This document shows, piece by piece, positions 36,737 to 46,369 of a DNA stretch of 64,000 nucleotides. The position numbers and the translations under genes were made by a program. This stretch comes from Burkholderiales bacterium (lineage in GTDB: Bacteria; Pseudomonadota; Gammaproteobacteria; Burkholderiales; SG8-41), in contig JALHRQ010000013.1 of the NCBI GenBank assembly GCA_022841375.1, positions 1 to 64,000 of the forward strand, given 5' to 3'. Numbering within the stretch: position 1 is the stretch's first letter; each line of letters begins with the position of its first letter. The notes under the pieces are model-generated. The model saw nothing but the letters and a program-made list of their open reading frames with translations, was not told the DNA's origin and did no database searches.

Positions 36737-36997
36737 TTAGACGTAACCAAGGAATTTCCACCAGGTCAGGGCAAACACGAGCAGAAGCGCATAACCGATG
36801 CCCGTCAGCCACAGACCAATCCGCGTGAACTGTTTGCTGGTGAAAGTCTCGGTGCCCAGACAGACCATGTTTTGCGGCGCGTTGATCGGCAGCGGTGCTG
36901 CAGTCAGCGAAGTGGCGCTGGCAACGCCGATATGAATCAGGATCAGGAACAGCGTCAGTCCAGCAAGGCAGCGGGAGCGCAGTCCCCTTGAGGCCAA
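36737..36997 (-). pseudogene. C-terminal remnant of an SLC13/DASS-type anion permease
   Basis: Only ~80 residues remain. Two hydrophobic segments and the motif PINAPQNMVCLGTETFTSKQ (position of the second Na+/anion binding hairpin) and the terminal FALTWWKFLGYV match the end of divalent-anion:Na+ symporters, which are normally ~450-500 residues. The sequence upstream of about residue 12 is unrelated, so the gene lost its 5' part. Confidence 0.6.
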
Positions 36998-37015
36998 ATC
37001 CGAAATCTCAGTGAT

Positions 37016-37522
37016 TTATTTTTGCGAACGATCACCGGAAGAATTCTGCAGCGCCATTCGCAGCCGTCGCAGCTTCGCGACGTCGAGTTTGTCCGAATCG
37101 CGTGTGGTTTCCTTGCTCTTGATCAGCCCGTCCAGGCTCAGCGTTGAAACCTTGCCGCCATTGAAGTCATGGTGTTCGAGGAATTTCCGGAACGCATTGA
37201 ATTTCAGGTCGTTTGCGACAAACAGGATGTCGATCGCAATATCGCCTTCGACCGCTGTCGAATAGCCCTTGTCCAGGCTTTCGATCGCCAATCCCTGAAG
37301 CGCTTCCTGATTAAATGGAAGTTCCATGAGCGCCGCCCGGAGTTTCCTGTTGTTGCCGCGGCTCAACGGCAGCAGCAGATCGATGTCCTTGGTGGCTCTC
37401 GGGAAACCATGAAACATCATGGCGGTTCCGCCAATGACGGCGTATTTGACGCCGTGATCGTTCAGCGCTTTCGCGAGCGCGCCAAGATCATCCGGTGTCG
37501 GTAACCGCCGCTCCGTCGTCAA
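37016..37522 (-). CDS. Nucleotidyltransferase-fold protein, DUF6036-like
   Basis: The 168-residue protein has a nucleotidyltransferase core: VIGGTAMMFHGFPRATKDID followed by LLL, with the GG...DxD signature at residues ~31-50, and a later AIDILFVAND segment with a third acidic residue. Proteins of this kind occur as single enzymes or in two-gene toxin-antitoxin-like modules. Here its start overlaps the stop of the preceding winged-helix gene (ATGA), so the two form a unit. No specific substrate can be named. Confidence 0.75.
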   Translation of the reverse strand: MTTERRLPTPDDLGALAKALNDHGVKYAVIGGTAMMFHGFPRATKDIDLLLPLSRGNNRKLRAALMELPFNQEALQGLAIESLDKGYSTAVEGDIAIDILFVANDLKFNAFRKFLEHHDFNGGKVSTLSLDGLIKSKETTRDSDKLDVAKLRRLRMALQNSSGDRSQK

Positions 37523-38103
37523 GCGTTTGCCCGCGCGTGTCGAAGCGCGCGCTCCAGTTCAAGGTCTTCGTCGCGCTGGTTTTTTTCGGCCATCGATTTG
37601 AAATACAAAATACCGGGGCGAGCCGATTCCGGTGACAGGATGCTGTTGGCGCGCGCCTGCAGCCGCCCAAAGCGGGCGGCGAGGGCGCGACCACGCCGCT
37701 TCGCCGGCATCTGCAGCAGCGCCAGCGCTGCGTTGAGTTCGCGCTGATCCTGGTCGCCGTAACGGAGGCGGGCTTCGGGCAATTCTTTGTTGCTGGCCGT
37801 CGATGCGCCCGCCCCGATAAACAAGGCGGAGAGCGGGCCGAGCAGCGGGTTGCCGCGGGGCGCACGGAACGTCGGATGTGAATCCCCCTCGACGCGCTCG
37901 CATAAACCGACCAGAGCCAGTCGCTTCAGCAACTTGGATGCATTGCCGGGATCCACCTGAGCGGTGCTCGCCAGACGGCGCAGCGGTAGTGCGCGGTCTG
38001 GCTGCTCGTACAGGGTTCGAAGGATGCGATAGCGCTCGTCGCTTCCGAAAACTTCCCGCAGGATGGCGTCGGCGTTTATTTTCATGATGTTGATTATAGG
38101 CAT
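37519..38103 (-). CDS. Winged-helix transcriptional regulator paired with a nucleotidyltransferase
   Basis: The 194-residue protein has an N-terminal ArsR/MarR-like winged helix (RYRILRTLYEQPDRALPLRR then LASTAQVDPGNASKLLKRLA, residues ~22-65) and a basic C-terminal part. The annotated start gives MPIINIMKINADAI; ATG 38085 (MKINADAI) is an alternative. The gene overlaps the nucleotidyltransferase gene, an arrangement seen in regulator/enzyme pairs from mobile DNA. A 15-bp palindrome just upstream (38107-38121) is a likely autoregulatory site. Confidence 0.75.
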   Translation of the reverse strand: MPIINIMKINADAILREVFGSDERYRILRTLYEQPDRALPLRRLASTAQVDPGNASKLLKRLALVGLCERVEGDSHPTFRAPRGNPLLGPLSALFIGAGASTASNKELPEARLRYGDQDQRELNAALALLQMPAKRRGRALAARFGRLQARANSILSPESARPGILYFKSMAEKNQRDEDLELERALRHARANA

Positions 38104-38106
38104 TTA

Positions 38107-38121
38107 TTGTTAAATTAACAA
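38107..38121. promoter_or_regulatory. Palindrome upstream of the HTH-nucleotidyltransferase pair
   Basis: TTGTTAA-A-TTAACAA, four bases before the HTH start and in an AT-rich promoter-like stretch shared with the divergent ABC transporter gene. A plausible operator. Confidence 0.55.
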
Positions 38122-38241
38122 CATAAAATCATAGTTGCTCCATTTCACCTTCTCGGTGAACGCCCGGCAGCCCGCTGTCGGCTTTTCCTGCCCATTTGTT
38201 ATAGTTTCCGAAAATTCAATAACAAGACTCATCGTTAAAAG

Positions 38242-40371
38242 ATGAATCATCAAAACGCAGGGGAGGCGGCAGATCAGCCGTGGGCAGCGGCTGATCTGGT
38301 GTGGATACTGGGCAGTCTGTGCCAGATCCATCGTATTCCGTTTGATGCCGCGCTGGTGGCGCGGCAATATCCGCCGCCGCACTCGACGGCCACGTTTATT
38401 GATGCCGCGTCCGCGTTTGGCTTCAAGGTCGGCGCTTGTGATTCCTCGATGCATGGCGTTGCGGCACTGACGTTTCCACTGGTTGCGCAGATGCTCGAGC
38501 CGGCGGCTGGTGCCGGCGCGAGTCGTGATTCTGCAACTGCGGATCAATCCCGCAGGCTGGCGTTGATTCTCAGGGCCGATGACCAGCGGCTGTTGTATTT
38601 TGCCGCCGGGAGCCATACGCCCGAGACCCTGCCGTCCACCGAATTTGCGCAGCGTTTTGAACCCTTGGTATGGCTGGTGACACGCGAGCATGGGAATGGC
38701 GTGACGGATGATGAATCCGACGTGCGTGAGCCGGGAAACTTCGGTTTCCGATGGTTCATCCCCGAGTTGCTCAAGCACAAGAGCGTATGGCGTGACGTGC
38801 TGGCGGCTTCACTGGTGCTGCAACTGGTGGGACTGACCACGCCGCTGTTCACTCAGGTCATCATCGACAAAGTGGTGGTGCACCAGACTGAAAGCACGCT
38901 GATCGCGATTGCCGGCGGGCTGGTCATGTTCCTGCTCTTCAATGCCTTTCTGACGTGGCTGCGGCAGTACTTCATTTTGCACACCGGCAACCGTATCGAC
39001 GCCGTGCTGGGCAGTTCGGTGTTCCGTCACATGATCCGTCTACATTTGCGCTATTTCGAACAACGGCCCACGGGCACGCTGATCGCGCGGCTGCATGGCG
39101 TGGAAACCATCCGCCAGTTCATCAGCGGCGCTGCGGTCACGCTGTTTCTCGATCTGCCATTCCTGCTGGTATTTCTTGCGGTGATGTTCTGGTACAGCTG
39201 GCAGTTGTCGCTGATTGCCGTTGCGACGGTGGCGCTGCTGTCCATCCTCAGCATCGTCGTCACGCCGCTGCTGCGCGAGCGTGTCAACGACCAGTTCCTC
39301 AAGGGCGCGCGCAACCAGGCTTTCCTGACCGAGTATGTGGCGGGCATGGAAACCGTCAAATCGCTGCAGATGGAACCGTACCTCGAAAAACGCTACGACG
39401 ACCTGCTGGCCGATTACATGACCGCCGGTTTTCGCGCCCGGCAGCTGTCGAACACCACCAACACGCTCGCCAACGCCATTGAGCAGGCACAGACCCTGGC
39501 CATACTCTGCGTGGGTGCGCTGATTGTCATGCAGAACGACGGATTCACCATCGGCATGCTGGTGGCGTTCCAGATGTTCGCCAGCCGCATGGCACAGCCG
39601 ATGCTGCGGCTGGCATCGCTGTGGCAGGAATTCCAGCAGGCGGATATCGCTGTTCGCCGCCTCGGTGATTTGATGGATGCGCCGGCGGAACCGTACGCTT
39701 TGCTGCCGTCACGCGCCGCGGGCGGTGCAGGGCGTATTGAAATCAAGAGCTTGTCGTTTCGCTACAGCGATAAACATCCTTACCTGTACCGCAAGCTGAA
39801 CCTGGCGCTGCAGCCCGGCCGGCTCACGGTGATTACCGGCCCCTCGGGCTGCGGTAAAAGCACGCTGGCCAAGCTGTTGCAGGGGTTTTATCCGCCGGAA
39901 GACGGCAGCATCGAAATTGACGGCCGCGACATCCGTCATCTTTCGGCCAATGAGTTGCGCCAGTGTTATGGCGTGGTGCCGCAGGAAACCATGCTGTTCG
40001 CCAACACGGTTTACGAAAATCTGGTGATGGCCAGCCCGCATGCCGGATTTGATGAGGTCATCCAGGCCTGCCGCATGGCGGAAATCCATGACGTCATCGA
40101 AAAAATGCCGCAGGGGTATCAAACAGGACTGGGCGAACACGGGGTCGGGCTGTCGGGCGGGCAGAAACAGCGTCTGGCCATCGCCCGCGCGCTGCTCAAG
40201 CGCCCGAAGGTGCTGATTTTCGATGAGGCCACCAGCGGTCTGGATCAAGCCACCGCGGAGCAGTTTGCACAGACCATCAATCAGCTGAAGGGCAAGGTGA
40301 CGATGCTGTTCATCGCGCACAACCTGCCGCATAACCTGCAAGTGGATGACGTTTTTACCCTGACTGGTTGA
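38242..40371 (+). CDS. HlyB-type ABC exporter with C39-like domain (type I secretion)
   Basis: The 709-residue protein has three parts. Residues ~10-135 are a peptidase-C39-like domain; no catalytic cysteine is seen at the expected place (SLCQIHRIPFDA resembles the region but lacks the usual QxxxxDCG motif), so it probably only binds substrate. Residues ~170-450 are a six-helix transmembrane domain. Residues ~490-709 are the ATPase: Walker A GPSGCGKST (~532), signature LSGGQKQRLAIARALL and Walker B VLIFDEATSGLD. It fits exporters of RTX-type proteins. The usual membrane-fusion partner is not adjacent; uvrB follows. Confidence 0.88.
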   Translation: MNHQNAGEAADQPWAAADLVWILGSLCQIHRIPFDAALVARQYPPPHSTATFIDAASAFGFKVGACDSSMHGVAALTFPLVAQMLEPAAGAGASRDSATADQSRRLALILRADDQRLLYFAAGSHTPETLPSTEFAQRFEPLVWLVTREHGNGVTDDESDVREPGNFGFRWFIPELLKHKSVWRDVLAASLVLQLVGLTTPLFTQVIIDKVVVHQTESTLIAIAGGLVMFLLFNAFLTWLRQYFILHTGNRIDAVLGSSVFRHMIRLHLRYFEQRPTGTLIARLHGVETIRQFISGAAVTLFLDLPFLLVFLAVMFWYSWQLSLIAVATVALLSILSIVVTPLLRERVNDQFLKGARNQAFLTEYVAGMETVKSLQMEPYLEKRYDDLLADYMTAGFRARQLSNTTNTLANAIEQAQTLAILCVGALIVMQNDGFTIGMLVAFQMFASRMAQPMLRLASLWQEFQQADIAVRRLGDLMDAPAEPYALLPSRAAGGAGRIEIKSLSFRYSDKHPYLYRKLNLALQPGRLTVITGPSGCGKSTLAKLLQGFYPPEDGSIEIDGRDIRHLSANELRQCYGVVPQETMLFANTVYENLVMASPHAGFDEVIQACRMAEIHDVIEKMPQGYQTGLGEHGVGLSGGQKQRLAIARALLKRPKVLIFDEATSGLDQATAEQFAQTINQLKGKVTMLFIAHNLPHNLQVDDVFTLTG

Positions 40372-40477
40372 AGTTGGTGTGCAGGCAGACAGACCGAAGA
40401 TAAAGGGGCAGGAATGACGGGATTTACCGACTATGGAAATCACGTTTTGTTAAAATCGACCCTTTCGCCTGCGTCCA

Positions 40478-42502
40478 ATGGAAATCGTCACCTTCCCCAA
40501 CAGTCCGTTTCGCCTGCACCAGACGTTTGCGCCTGCCGGGGACCAGCCGGAGGCCATTAACAAGCTGACCGAGGGGCTGCGCGACGGGCTGGTGCACCAG
40601 ACGCTGCTCGGCGTCACCGGCTCCGGCAAGACCTACACCATGGCGCATGTCATCGGACGCATGGGTCGCCCGGCGCTGATCATGGCGCCGAACAAGACGC
40701 TGGCGGCTCAGCTGTATGCGGAGATGCGCGAGTTCTATCCCGAGAATGCGGTGGAGTATTTCGTGTCTTATTACGATTACTACCAGCCGGAGGCGTATGT
40801 GCCGTCGAAAGACCTGTTCATCGAAAAAGATTCAAACATCAACGAGCATATCGAACAGATGCGCCTGTCAGCGACAAAAGCGATGCTGGAGCGGCCGGAC
40901 GTCATCATCGTTGCCACGGTGTCGGCGATTTACGGTATCGGGGACCCGTCGGATTACCACGGCATGATCCTGCACCTCCGGGAGAACGAAAAGCTGCCGC
41001 AGCGCGATGCCATCAAGCGGCTGACCGAAATGCAGTACGACCGCAATGAGTTCGAATTCAAGCGTGGCGTGTTCCGCGTCCGCGGCGACGTGCTGGACAT
41101 CTTTCCGGCGGAGAACTCGGAGACGGCGGTGCGGGTATCGCTGTTTGATGATGAAGTCGAAAGCATCCAGATCTTCGATCCGCTGACCGGTCACATCCTG
41201 CAGCGGGTGTCGCGCTTCACGGTCTATCCGTCCAGCCATTACGTGACGCCGCGCGCGACCACACTGCGCGCGATCGAGGCAATCAAGATCGAGCTGCGCG
41301 AACGTATCGAGACCTTCACCAAAGAACACAAGCTGGTCGAAGCGCAGCGGATTGAGCAGCGTACCCGTTTCGATCTGGAAATGCTCAATGAAATGGGTTT
41401 CTGCAAGGGCATCGAGAACTATTCCCGCCACCTGTCCGGCCGCCAGCCGGGCGCGCCGCCGCCTACCCTGATCGATTACCTGCCGCCGGACGCATTGATG
41501 TTCATCGACGAGAGTCACGTGACCATTCCGCAAGTCGGTGGCATGTATAAAGGCGACCGCGCGCGCAAGGAAAATCTGGTCGGGTATGGATTTCGTCTGC
41601 CTTCGGCACTGGACAACCGGCCATTGCGTTTTGATGAATTCGAGAAATTCATGCGCCGGGTGGTGTTTGTGTCGGCAACCCCGTCGGAATACGAACGCAC
41701 GCACCAGGGACAGGTGGTCGAGCAGGTGGTGCGGCCCACAGGGCTGGTTGACCCGCAGCTGGAGGTGCGGCCGGCGACGACGCAGGTCGATGACCTGCTG
41801 TCTGAAATCAATCTGCGGGTTGCTGCCGGCGAACGGGTGCTGGTAACAACGCTGACCAAACGCATGTCCGAGGATCTGACGGACTATCTCGCCGAACACG
41901 GCATCAAGGTGCGTTACCTGCACTCCGACATTGACACCGTGGAGCGGGTTGAAATCATCCGCGACCTGCGGCTGGGTGAGTTTGATGTGCTGGTGGGCAT
42001 CAATCTGCTGCGCGAGGGCCTGGATCTGCCGGAAGTGTCGTTGGTCGCCATTCTCGATGCCGACAAGGAAGGTTTCCTGCGTTCGGAGCGCTCACTGATC
42101 CAGACCATCGGCCGCGCGGCGCGGCATATCAACGGCAAGGCCATTCTTTATGCCGATCGCATCACCGAGTCGATGCGCAAGGCGATGGATGAAACCGACC
42201 GCCGCCGCACCAAACAGGTGGCGCATAACCTGGCGCATGGCATCACGCCGATCGGCGTCACCAAACGCATCAAGGACATCATCGACGGCGTTTACAACCA
42301 GGAAGGTGCACGCCTGGAGCTGAAGGCGGCGCAGAACCAGGCTCGTTACGATGCGATGGGCACCAAGGAAATGACCCGCGAAATCAAGCGTGTTGAAAAA
42401 GACATGCTCGATGCCGCGCGTAACCTTGAGTTCGAGAAGGCTGCGCAATTGCGCGATGAGCTGCATGTGGTGAAACAGCGCTTGTTTATCGACGCGGCTT
42501 AG
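40478..42502 (+). CDS. uvrB: Excinuclease ABC subunit B
   Basis: UvrB is the damage-verifying helicase-like subunit of nucleotide excision repair. The 674-residue length is typical. Seen in order: [14 protein letters not shown], Walker [13 protein letters not shown] (~residue 45), the beta-hairpin region [20 protein letters not shown] (~residue 96), DEXX box [12 protein letters not shown] (~341), helicase motifs V-VI ([22 protein letters not shown]) and a C-terminal UVR motif ([20 protein letters not shown]). The ATG start [11 protein letters not shown] is the natural one. Confidence 0.98.
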   Translation: MEIVTFPNSPFRLHQTFAPAGDQPEAINKLTEGLRDGLVHQTLLGVTGSGKTYTMAHVIGRMGRPALIMAPNKTLAAQLYAEMREFYPENAVEYFVSYYDYYQPEAYVPSKDLFIEKDSNINEHIEQMRLSATKAMLERPDVIIVATVSAIYGIGDPSDYHGMILHLRENEKLPQRDAIKRLTEMQYDRNEFEFKRGVFRVRGDVLDIFPAENSETAVRVSLFDDEVESIQIFDPLTGHILQRVSRFTVYPSSHYVTPRATTLRAIEAIKIELRERIETFTKEHKLVEAQRIEQRTRFDLEMLNEMGFCKGIENYSRHLSGRQPGAPPPTLIDYLPPDALMFIDESHVTIPQVGGMYKGDRARKENLVGYGFRLPSALDNRPLRFDEFEKFMRRVVFVSATPSEYERTHQGQVVEQVVRPTGLVDPQLEVRPATTQVDDLLSEINLRVAAGERVLVTTLTKRMSEDLTDYLAEHGIKVRYLHSDIDTVERVEIIRDLRLGEFDVLVGINLLREGLDLPEVSLVAILDADKEGFLRSERSLIQTIGRAARHINGKAILYADRITESMRKAMDETDRRRTKQVAHNLAHGITPIGVTKRIKDIIDGVYNQEGARLELKAAQNQARYDAMGTKEMTREIKRVEKDMLDAARNLEFEKAAQLRDELHVVKQRLFIDAA

Positions 42503-42507
42503 TGGCG

Positions 42508-42981
42508 ATGGCGACCCGGGTGTTGTTTGTTTGCATGGGCAACATCTGCCGTTCGCCCACGGCGGAGGGCGTGTTCAAGCGTTTTGTTGCCGATGACGGA
42601 TTGAGCAAACAGATCGAGTCCGATTCGGCTGGCACGAATGATTACCATATTGGTGAGCCGCCGGATTCGCGGTCACAGGCTGCCGCCAAACGTCGGGGTT
42701 ACGATCTGAGTGCACTTCGGGCGCGCCAGGTCGCACTGGATGACTTCGCCGATTTTGATTACGTACTGGCGATGGACGAAGTGAACCACGCGGCCTTGCG
42801 CAGGCTATGCCCGGCGCAATATCGCGAGCGCGTGAAACTGTTTCTGGAGTTCTCGCCGGAAGCCGGCCGTCGTGATGTACCCGATCCCTACTATGGCGGG
42901 GCGCAGGGCTTTGAAGAGGTGCTGGATCTAGTTGAGTTGGCCGCGCAGGGGCTGCTCAGACATATCGCCGGGCCGCGTTGA
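42508..42981 (+). CDS. Low-molecular-weight protein-tyrosine phosphatase
   Basis: The 157-residue protein has the P-loop VLFVCMGNICRSPTAEGVF at residues ~5-23 (catalytic Cys and Arg in C-x5-R-S) and the general acid in VPDPYYGGAQGFEEVLDLVE near 125. Such enzymes dephosphorylate tyrosine kinases of polysaccharide export or other targets. It starts six bases after the uvrB stop if ATG 42508 is used; the GTG at 42502 overlaps the stop and is possible. Confidence 0.92.
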   Translation: MATRVLFVCMGNICRSPTAEGVFKRFVADDGLSKQIESDSAGTNDYHIGEPPDSRSQAAAKRRGYDLSALRARQVALDDFADFDYVLAMDEVNHAALRRLCPAQYRERVKLFLEFSPEAGRRDVPDPYYGGAQGFEEVLDLVELAAQGLLRHIAGPR

Positions 42982-43007
42982 GCGCCGCCGCGGCGATACG
43001 TTGTTAA

Positions 43008-43982
43008 TCATTCCAGCTTGATGTTCGCGGTCTTGATGACTTTCACCCAGTTGTCATACTCCTCGCGCATGAATTTGCCCAGTGCCTCAGGAGTGCCGGG
43101 GGCTGGTTCTGCGCCCTGGCTCGACAGCCGCTTGGCCATCTCGGGTTCGGACAGCGCTTTGACGGATTCGGCGTTGATCTTGGCGATGATGTCCCTGGGC
43201 AGTGCAGCCTGACCCATCAGCGCGTACCAGGTGGTGTACTGAAAGCCATTCACGCCGGACTCGGCAACGGTCGGAATATCCGGTATCGCGGGTGAACGCT
43301 TGGCGCTGCCGACGGCGATGCCGCGCATGCGTCCGGCCTGCATCTGCGCGAGAACGGTGGGGATGCTGTTGAACATGACGGTAATCTGACCGGATATCAA
43401 ATCGGTCATTGCAGGCGCTGTGCCTTTGTATGGCACATGCAGCATGTTGGTGCCAGTCATCGACTTCAGCAATTCCATGCCCATGTGTTGGGGACTGCCG
43501 GGACCGACCGAACCGTAGTTGATCTGGCCCGGCTTGCTCTTCGCGAGTTTTATCAAGTCCTGAATGGATCGAACCGGGAGTGAAGGGTGGACGACGAGCA
43601 CCTGAGGATTGATCACGGTAAGCACAATGGGCGCCAGATCCGTGAATACGTTGTAGGGCAGTTTCTGCAGTGCAGGTGCTAGTGCCAGCGAGCCTGAGGT
43701 GCCGAACAGCAGGGTGTAGCCGTCGGCGGGTGCGCGCAGCACGGTTTCAACGCCGATGACGCCACCGGCGCCGGGGCGGTTTTCGACGATGATCTGCTGT
43801 TTCCAGGCTTCGGTCAGTTTTTGTCCCAAGGCGCGGCCGACAAAATCAGTCGGTCCGCCCGGCGGGAAATGAATGACCATGCGTATGGAACGGGAAGGAT
43901 AGTTCTGCGCGGTTTGTGCGCCGGCGAGCGTCGCGCAGGCCATCAGTGCCCCGGCGATGCCGCATTGAATGATTTTCCTCAC
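43008..43982 (-). CDS. Tripartite tricarboxylate transporter receptor (Bug/TctC family)
   Basis: The 324-residue precursor has a signal peptide (cut near ...LAGAQTAQ) and the family pattern: YPSRSIRMVIHFPPGGPTDF at the mature N-terminus, IIVENRPGAGGVIG, DGYTLLFGTSGSLA and HVPYKGTAPAMTDLISGQI. It binds a carboxylate in the periplasm. No TctA/TctB membrane genes are nearby. The GTG start has a good site (GAGGAGAAATC). It is divergent from the acyl-CoA synthetase gene. Confidence 0.92.
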   Translation of the reverse strand: MRKIIQCGIAGALMACATLAGAQTAQNYPSRSIRMVIHFPPGGPTDFVGRALGQKLTEAWKQQIIVENRPGAGGVIGVETVLRAPADGYTLLFGTSGSLALAPALQKLPYNVFTDLAPIVLTVINPQVLVVHPSLPVRSIQDLIKLAKSKPGQINYGSVGPGSPQHMGMELLKSMTGTNMLHVPYKGTAPAMTDLISGQITVMFNSIPTVLAQMQAGRMRGIAVGSAKRSPAIPDIPTVAESGVNGFQYTTWYALMGQAALPRDIIAKINAESVKALSEPEMAKRLSSQGAEPAPGTPEALGKFMREEYDNWVKVIKTANIKLE

Positions 43983-44101
43983 GATTTCTCCTCTCGTTTT
44001 GTGCAGTCCGTATTGTCGAATCTATCACGAGACCGGTTTGACCCGGACAGATGCAGCGGCTATCTTCGCTCGACCTTATTTTATTCAACAGAGTCCATTA
44101 A

Positions 44102-46192
44102 ATGAACGACGCCATCCGGGCGCTGCTGCACCCGCAATCGATCGCCGTCATTGGCGCATCCAGCGATTTCAACAAGATCAACGGCCGCACGTTCAAGGCG
44201 CTGGTCGACAAGGGTTACGCCGGGCGGATTATTCCGGTGAATCCGAAATACCAGATGCTGCTGGATCGGCCGTGTTATCCGGACATTGCTTCAATTCCGG
44301 GCACTGTTGATCTCGCCGTTGTAGCAGTACCGGCGCGTCATGTGCCCGACACCCTGCGTGAACTCGGACGCAAAGGCGTCAAGGCTGCAGTGGTGTTCAG
44401 TTCCGGATTCAGCGAGGTCGGCGGTGACGGTATTCGTCTTGAAGCCGAACTGAAACAGGCGATCCGCGACAGCGGTGTGCGTATCCTCGGCCCGAACTGC
44501 CTGGGACTGGTCAACGTGTTCGAGAACGTGATGGCGACCTTTAGCCAATTTTCGCTGGGGCCGACGCCGGAAGGTCCGGCAGCCTTTGTCACGCAGTCCG
44601 GTGCATTGGGTACGGCAACGGCCGGCGTGGCGCGCAAGCGCGGCCTCAATTTCGGATTTTTCGTCAACACCGGCAATGAAACCGACATCCAGTTTGTCGA
44701 CGTGATGGGCGCGATCATTGCCGAACCGCAGATCAAGGTCGGCGCGGGTTATATCGAAGGCCTGAAGAACGGCGCCGGGCTGCTGCAGGTGGCGGAAGAC
44801 GCGATGCAGCGCTGCAAGCCGCTGGTGCTGACCAAGGTCGGACGCACGCGCGCCGGCGCGAAAGCGATTGCCTCGCACACCGGTTCGCTCGCGGGTGAGG
44901 ATGCGGTGTTCGACGGCGTGATCCGTCAGCGTGGCATCATCCGCGCCCGCAGTGATGAACAACTACTTGATTTTGTTGAGATATTTTCAAACTGCGCATT
45001 GCCGGGCGGCAACGGCATCGGCATCATCACGCGCTCCGGTGGCGCCGGTGCGCTGATGGCAGACCGGGCCGAAGAAATCGGCCTCAACGTCGCCACACTC
45101 AGTGAGGCGACCACAACGGCGTTGCGCAAGGTGGTGCCGGCCTTCGGTTCCACCGGCAATCCGGTGGACATCACCGCACAGGGATTGGTGAACCCGAACC
45201 TGATGCGCGAGAGCATCAATATCCTGCTGTCCGATCCCAAGGTGGATGTGGCCATTGCCTGGCTGTCGTTCTCGGAAAAACAGGCTGACATGAACGTGCA
45301 GAATTTTGTTGAAGCGAAGGCGCAAACGACGAAGCCGTTCATCGTGTGCTGGATGGGCATGCCGGATGCTGCCGGCGAAAAGATGCGCGCTGCCGGGATT
45401 CCGGTACTGCGCAGCGCCGAAGCCGCGGTGGATGCGGTGGGCGCCATCGTGCGTTACGCCGAAGCGCGACGGAACTGGCAGGCCGATGCCCCGGCGCGCG
45501 CTGCACTGCAGTTTCCGCAACTGAAGTTGCCGGTGCAGCCGGGTCCGGTTACAAGTCTTGAGGGGCAGGCTTTATTGCAGACCTGCGGGGTGCAGACCGC
45601 TGTCGCAAAGCTGGCAACAACCGTTGATCAGGCGGTGGCTGCGGCCCAATCAATGGGTTATCCGGTGGCGTTGAAAATCGAATCCCCGGACATCCTGCAT
45701 AAAACGGAAGCCAAAGGTGTTGCGCTGAACCTGAAGGACGCGGATGCGGTACGTGCGGCGTTCGGTCAGTTGGTCGTCAATGCCAAAAACTACAAGGCGG
45801 ATGCGCAGATCAGCGGTGTCCTGGTGCAGGCGATGGCGCAGGGCGATGTCGAACTGGTGATCGGCCTGAAGCGTGACGCCACGTTCGGTCCGGTGGTGAT
45901 GGTGGGTTTGGGCGGGGTGCTGATCGAAGTGTTCAAGGATGTGGTGTTCCGCGTCGCGCCGGTGACCGAAGGTGAAGCGCTGCGCATGCTCGATGAATTA
46001 AAAAGCAGAGTGGTGCTTGATGGCGTGCGCGGCAAACCGCCGGTCAACAAACAGGCGCTGGCGCGGATGGTCAGCGCGGTGTCGCGGTTTGGCGCCGCAG
46101 CGGGTCCGCGGCTTGCCGAACTCGATTTGAATCCGGTACTGGCCGGTCCGCAGGGTGTTACGGCGGTGGACTGGCTGATGGTGCTGGATTGA
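44102..46192 (+). CDS. ADP-forming acyl-CoA synthetase (acetate-CoA ligase family)
   Basis: The 696-residue protein fuses the alpha and beta parts of NDP-forming acyl-CoA synthetases. Residues ~1-130 are a CoA-binding Rossmann domain (LLHPQSIAVIGASSDFNKIN), ~145-300 a ligase domain with the phosphohistidine region (IASHTGSLAGEDAVFDGVIR), and ~470-690 an ATP-grasp domain (GYPVALKIESPDILHKTEAK). It interconverts a carboxylate, CoA and ATP with the acyl-CoA, ADP and phosphate. The divergent Bug receptor suggests uptake and activation of the same carboxylate; that link is inference. Confidence 0.92.
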   Translation: MNDAIRALLHPQSIAVIGASSDFNKINGRTFKALVDKGYAGRIIPVNPKYQMLLDRPCYPDIASIPGTVDLAVVAVPARHVPDTLRELGRKGVKAAVVFSSGFSEVGGDGIRLEAELKQAIRDSGVRILGPNCLGLVNVFENVMATFSQFSLGPTPEGPAAFVTQSGALGTATAGVARKRGLNFGFFVNTGNETDIQFVDVMGAIIAEPQIKVGAGYIEGLKNGAGLLQVAEDAMQRCKPLVLTKVGRTRAGAKAIASHTGSLAGEDAVFDGVIRQRGIIRARSDEQLLDFVEIFSNCALPGGNGIGIITRSGGAGALMADRAEEIGLNVATLSEATTTALRKVVPAFGSTGNPVDITAQGLVNPNLMRESINILLSDPKVDVAIAWLSFSEKQADMNVQNFVEAKAQTTKPFIVCWMGMPDAAGEKMRAAGIPVLRSAEAAVDAVGAIVRYAEARRNWQADAPARAALQFPQLKLPVQPGPVTSLEGQALLQTCGVQTAVAKLATTVDQAVAAAQSMGYPVALKIESPDILHKTEAKGVALNLKDADAVRAAFGQLVVNAKNYKADAQISGVLVQAMAQGDVELVIGLKRDATFGPVVMVGLGGVLIEVFKDVVFRVAPVTEGEALRMLDELKSRVVLDGVRGKPPVNKQALARMVSAVSRFGAAAGPRLAELDLNPVLAGPQGVTAVDWLMVLD

Positions 46193-46209
46193 CGCGATGA
46201 AAGTATCCG

Positions 46210-46353
46210 TAGCCCGGATGGAGCATCGCGGAATCCGGGGCAATGTACGCCTTGACGATAGGGTGAATGCATCCGTTGTCGCAAAGGTGTTCCCGGATTG
46301 CGGCCTGCGGCCTTCCACCCAAGGTGACTTCCTTCGGGGCGCATCCGGGCTAC
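46210..46353. repeat. Palindromic intergenic repeat (REP/MITE-like)
   Basis: The 144-base element starts with GTAGCCCGGATG and ends with the exact complement CATCCGGGCTAC, with further internal complementarity (GGAATCCGGGG and CCCGGATTGCGG). Such GTAGCCCGGAT elements are scattered between genes in many beta- and gammaproteobacteria. It lies between the acyl-CoA synthetase and MFS genes and has no coding content. Confidence 0.75.
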
Positions 46354-46369
46354 TGACGGGATTAACGCC

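Noticed and set aside
40868..41923. Minus-strand ORF (351 codons) opposite uvrB
   Set aside because: uvrB is unambiguous on the plus strand and the antisense product has no recognisable domain.
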